DNA of 64,000 bases from Marinobacter antarcticus (GTDB taxonomy: Bacteria > Pseudomonadota > Gammaproteobacteria > Pseudomonadales > Oleiphilaceae): contig NZ_FRAQ01000001.1 in assembly GCF_900142385.1 (NCBI RefSeq), positions 2,232,001 through 2,296,000 on the forward strand, written 5' to 3'. The translations under genes were made by a program, and so were the position numbers. Position 1 is the stretch's first letter; each line of letters begins with the position of its first letter. The notes beneath the pieces are model-generated. The model was given only the letters and a program-made list of their open reading frames with translations. It searched no databases and had not been told where the DNA came from. Shown here piece after piece: positions 61,115 to 64,000 of the stretch.

Positions 61115-62791
61115 ATGGATTTTGAGAAGTTCTATCAAGATAAATACCCCGCCAGTGTTCCCCGTGAAGTCGATCTGAAAAAATACAGCAGCATGGTGGA
61201 CGTGTTTGATCAGGCGGTTAAAAAATACGCTGACCGCCCCGCCTTCAGCGCTGTCGGTGCAACTCTCACCTATCGTGATCTGGACACCCAAACCCGTAAC
61301 TTTGCGGCCTGGCTGCAAAACAAGACGGATCTTAAGCCCGGCGACCGTATTGCGGTGCAAATGCCTAACCTGGCTCAGTATCCGGTTGTCGTATTTGGCG
61401 CCATGCGTGCCGGCCTGATTGTGGTCAATACTAACCCGCTGTATACCGGCCGGGAGATGGAGCACCAGTTTAACGATTCCGGTGCCAAGGCACTGGTGGT
61501 ACTGGCGAATATGGCGGAAAACGCCGAGAAAGTTCTGCCCCATACCAGCATTGAGCACGTCATCGTTACCGAAATTGCCGATATGCATTCGCCCATCAAG
61601 CGCACGCTGATGAATGCAGTGGTCAAGCACGTGAAGAAGATGGTACCGCCGTTCAGCATTCCGCAGGCCCATAAGTTGCCGGCCGTGCTCAGCGCAGGCG
61701 CCCGTGAAAAGTTTACACCGGTTGAGTGTAAACAGGATGATATTGCTGTGCTTCAGTACACAGGCGGAACAACCGGTGTCGCCAAGGGCGCGATGCTGAC
61801 CCACGGCAACCTGGTGGCAAACCTGCTGCAGGTTCGCCCGATGATGGAAGACACGATCATTGAAGGGCAGGAAGTAGTGATTGCGCCACTGCCTCTCTAC
61901 CACATTTATTCTTTCACTCTGAACTGCGGCATTATGCTTGAGGCCGGCGGCCACAACGTGCTGATTCCAAACCCGCGGGATATTCCGGGTTTCGTGAAAG
62001 AGCTGAAAAACCACAAGTTCACCGCCTTCCTTGGTCTGAATACGTTGTTTGTTGCGCTGTGCAATAACGAAGAGTTCCAGGACCTCGATTTCAGTCATCT
62101 CAAGCTCACGTCTTCAGGCGGCATGGCGCTGACCAGCGACACTGCGAAGATGTGGGAGCGGGTAACTGGCTGTGCAATATCGGAAGGCTACGGTATGACA
62201 GAAACCTCTCCGGTGGTTACCTTCAATCCCCGGAGTGCTATCCAGCTGGGCACCATTGGCTTGCCGGTCCCTTCGACCCAGGTCAAGACCCTTGACGACG
62301 ATGGCAATGAGACAGCGTTGGGAGAGCCGGGGGAACTTTGTGTGAAAGGGCCGCAGGTTATGCGCGGTTATTGGCAGCGCCCTGAAGATACGCAGAAATC
62401 CTTCACTGAAGATGGCTACATCCAGACCGGCGATGTCGCGGTGATTCAGGAAGATGGCTATATCCGCATTGTTGATCGCAAGAAGGACATGATCATCGTG
62501 TCCGGATTTAACGTTTATCCCAATGAAATTGAAGATGTGGTCAGCAGCCACCCGAAAGTGGCTGAGTGCGCCGCTGTGGGTATTCCTGATGCCAAGAGTG
62601 GTGAGGCGGTAAAGGTTTACCTTGTTGCGACGGCCGAAGGCGTCACTGAAAATGAGCTGAAAGAGTTCTGTCGTGAGCGACTGACGGCCTACAAAGTTCC
62701 ACGCTTTTTCGAGTTTCGCGATGATCTGCCGAAAACCAACGTGGGTAAGATTCTGCGCCGTGAGCTGCGCGACGAACCGGGTAACAAGTAA
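61115..62791 (+). CDS. fadD: Long-chain fatty acid-CoA ligase
   Basis: This ~558-residue acyl-CoA synthetase has the AMP-binding P-loop [13 protein letters not shown], the YGMTETSP motif near residue 350, [20 protein letters not shown] and the C-terminal catalytic Lys segment [14 protein letters not shown]. Start ATG 61115 (MDFEKFYQD) is 6 bases after AGGAG; an ATG at 61109 sits directly against AGGAG and is unlikely. Activates fatty acids. Confidence 0.94.
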   Translation: MDFEKFYQDKYPASVPREVDLKKYSSMVDVFDQAVKKYADRPAFSAVGATLTYRDLDTQTRNFAAWLQNKTDLKPGDRIAVQMPNLAQYPVVVFGAMRAGLIVVNTNPLYTGREMEHQFNDSGAKALVVLANMAENAEKVLPHTSIEHVIVTEIADMHSPIKRTLMNAVVKHVKKMVPPFSIPQAHKLPAVLSAGAREKFTPVECKQDDIAVLQYTGGTTGVAKGAMLTHGNLVANLLQVRPMMEDTIIEGQEVVIAPLPLYHIYSFTLNCGIMLEAGGHNVLIPNPRDIPGFVKELKNHKFTAFLGLNTLFVALCNNEEFQDLDFSHLKLTSSGGMALTSDTAKMWERVTGCAISEGYGMTETSPVVTFNPRSAIQLGTIGLPVPSTQVKTLDDDGNETALGEPGELCVKGPQVMRGYWQRPEDTQKSFTEDGYIQTGDVAVIQEDGYIRIVDRKKDMIIVSGFNVYPNEIEDVVSSHPKVAECAAVGIPDAKSGEAVKVYLVATAEGVTENELKEFCRERLTAYKVPRFFEFRDDLPKTNVGKILRRELRDEPGNK

Positions 62792-62796
62792 TTACG

Positions 62797-64000
62797 GTGA
62801 CCTTGCAACCTGATGACAACGCCTCAGTAAAGGCCGCAATAAAGGCGATGATGGAGCAGTTGGACGCCTGCAATCAGCAGGAAGCTGCCCGCATCGTCAA
62901 ATTGGTGGCAAGAACCAAGGGAAAACCCGGCCAGAAAGATCTGGAGAAAATGGCGGGCTGGCTTGATCGTGGCCTTGGCAAGGTTCAGCGACGCCAGGCT
63001 CTGCATAAGCCAGCGAGCTTTCCTGCCGGGCTGCCGGTTTCTGATCGCGTGGATGATATCCGCGAAGCGATTGAAAACCACCAGGTTGTGATTATTGCCG
63101 GTGAAACCGGATCGGGTAAAACGACCCAGATACCCAAGATCTGCATGAATATGGGCCGGGGAATTCGCGGTCTGATCGGTCATACCCAGCCACGACGTAT
63201 TGCGGCGCGCAGTGTTGCTGCCCGTATCGCCGAGGAACTGGGCGAGCAGACCGGGCAGCAGATTGGTTATCAGGTGCGGTTTACCGATAACACCTCTGAA
63301 CAGACCCGGGTCAAGGTAATGACCGACGGGATCCTGTTGGCTGAAGTCCAGAACGATCGCTTTCTTGATCGTTACGACACGCTGATTATTGATGAGGCCC
63401 ACGAACGCAGTCTGAACATCGATTTTCTGCTGGGTTATCTGAAACAACTTCTCCCCAAACGTCCTGATCTCAAAGTCATCATCACGTCGGCTACTATTGA
63501 AGTGGATCGCTTCAGCGAGTTCTTCAATAAGGCCCCGGTGCTGGAAGTCAGCGGCCGGACCTTCCCGGTTGATATCCGTTACCGGCCGTTGACCGGCGAT
63601 GAAGATGATCGCGACCAGGGCTGGAACGATGGTGTTCTCGCGGCGCTTGATGAGATTGAGCAGCACGAGCGCAGTGACAAATTACCGCCGGGCGATGTGC
63701 TGATCTTTTTGCCGGGTGAGCGTGAGATCCGGAACCTGAGCAAAGTGCTGCGCCACGCTGAGCTCCGGCACACGGAAGTTCTGCCTTTATATTCCCGTCT
63801 GAGCAATCAGGAACAGAACCGGGTGTTTCAGAGCCATGGCGGCCGCAGGATTGTGCTTTCCACCAACGTTGCGGAGACGTCGCTTACGGTGCCGGGCATC
63901 CGCTACGTGATTGATGCCGGTGTGGCGCGAATCAGTCGCTACAGCGTTCGTTCCAAAATTCAGCGCCTTCCCGTTGAGCCAGTATCTCAAGCCAGTGCCA
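62797..64000 (+). CDS. hrpA: ATP-dependent RNA helicase HrpA (N-terminal part)
   Basis: The frame is open from about 62797 to the end of the window and encodes a DEAH helicase: [18 protein letters not shown] (Walker A), [40 protein letters not shown] (DEAH box), [13 protein letters not shown] (SAT motif) and [20 protein letters not shown]. The start is uncertain: a GTG at 62797 lies 5 bases after fadD; ATG 62848 is also in frame. It is truncated by the window edge. Confidence 0.9.
   Translation, partial: MTLQPDDNASVKAAIKAMMEQLDACNQQEAARIVKLVARTKGKPGQKDLEKMAGWLDRGLGKVQRRQALHKPASFPAGLPVSDRVDDIREAIENHQVVIIAGETGSGKTTQIPKICMNMGRGIRGLIGHTQPRRIAARSVAARIAEELGEQTGQQIGYQVRFTDNTSEQTRVKVMTDGILLAEVQNDRFLDRYDTLIIDEAHERSLNIDFLLGYLKQLLPKRPDLKVIITSATIEVDRFSEFFNKAPVLEVSGRTFPVDIRYRPLTGDEDDRDQGWNDGVLAALDEIEQHERSDKLPPGDVLIFLPGEREIRNLSKVLRHAELRHTEVLPLYSRLSNQEQNRVFQSHGGRRIVLSTNVAETSLTVPGIRYVIDAGVARISRYSVRSKIQRLPVEPVSQASA

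Noticed and set aside
61040-62098. 352-codon minus-strand frame opposite fadD
   Set aside because: Shadow of fadD; no signal or domain.
62824-63666. 280-codon minus-strand frame opposite hrpA
   Set aside because: The plus strand encodes intact helicase motifs; the antisense frame has none.

Overview
The window looks like a chromosomal segment of a marine gammaproteobacterium, most likely Marinobacter or a close relative. This is inferred from a gamma-type methylcitrate operon (acnD-prpF-prpD), the ffs-dnaX-ybaB-recR order, the rnd-ycgL-ycgN group, and a large exosortase A (XrtA)/PEP-CTERM exopolysaccharide locus. No database search was possible.

Layout. (1) 1-3.1 kb: 3' end of the propionate (2-methylcitrate) operon. 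(2) 3.1-5.1 kb, minus strand: XrtA-associated ATPase and polysaccharide deacetylase. (3) 5.4-24.7 kb, plus strand: one long exopolysaccharide operon with many start/stop overlaps. It holds the priming sugar transferase, export lipoprotein, chain-length protein, a degenerate tyrosine-kinase-like protein, an outer-membrane barrel, a second deacetylase, a carbamoyltransferase, two FemAB/GNAT-type acyltransferases, a GT2-GT4 fusion, an amidotransferase, a GT4, an O-antigen-ligase-like protein and a flippase. (4) 24.8-37.3 kb, mostly minus strand and visibly AT-richer: glycosyltransferases, a secreted orphan protein, a CapK-like adenylate-forming enzyme, a hexapeptide acetyltransferase, a YetA/PcRGLX-like protein, an APH-fold kinase and a frameshifted CDP-alcohol phosphatidyltransferase. 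This looks like the variable, strain-specific part. (5) 37.3-50.0 kb, minus strand: exosortase, two PEP-CTERM substrates, and prsT-prsR-prsK preceded by an epimerase, an acyltransferase and a mutarotase. (6) 50.1-64 kb: housekeeping genes, comprising a 2OG-Fe(II) oxygenase, ffs (SRP RNA), dnaX, ybaB, recR, rnd, ycgL, ycgN, a VWA/MoxR/VWA cluster, a MaoC hydratase, fadD and the 5' part of hrpA.

How it fits together. A lipid-linked sugar is primed by the 5.4 kb transferase, extended by the glycosyltransferases, decorated (carbamoyl, acyl, amide and deacetylation functions), flipped, polymerised and exported. Secreted proteins with a C-terminal PEP-CTERM signal are processed by the exosortase. 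The PrsK/PrsR pair is a sigma-54-type two-component system. Each of the two PEP-CTERM genes is preceded by a GG-N10-GC sigma-54 promoter-like site, one with a perfect -24 half and the other with a perfect -12 half, so the sequence itself supports PrsR/RpoN control of the substrates.

Most unusual points: the tyrosine-kinase-like protein has lost its Walker A lysine and Walker B aspartate; a YetA-like lyase-type protein without a signal peptide sits inside the EPS locus; the phosphatidyltransferase is clearly decayed; and the two PEP-CTERM genes share a near-identical 3' cassette (sorting signal plus C(UUCG)G terminator). The overall system (XrtA/PEP-CTERM/EPS) is a described one. The novelty is in these variations.
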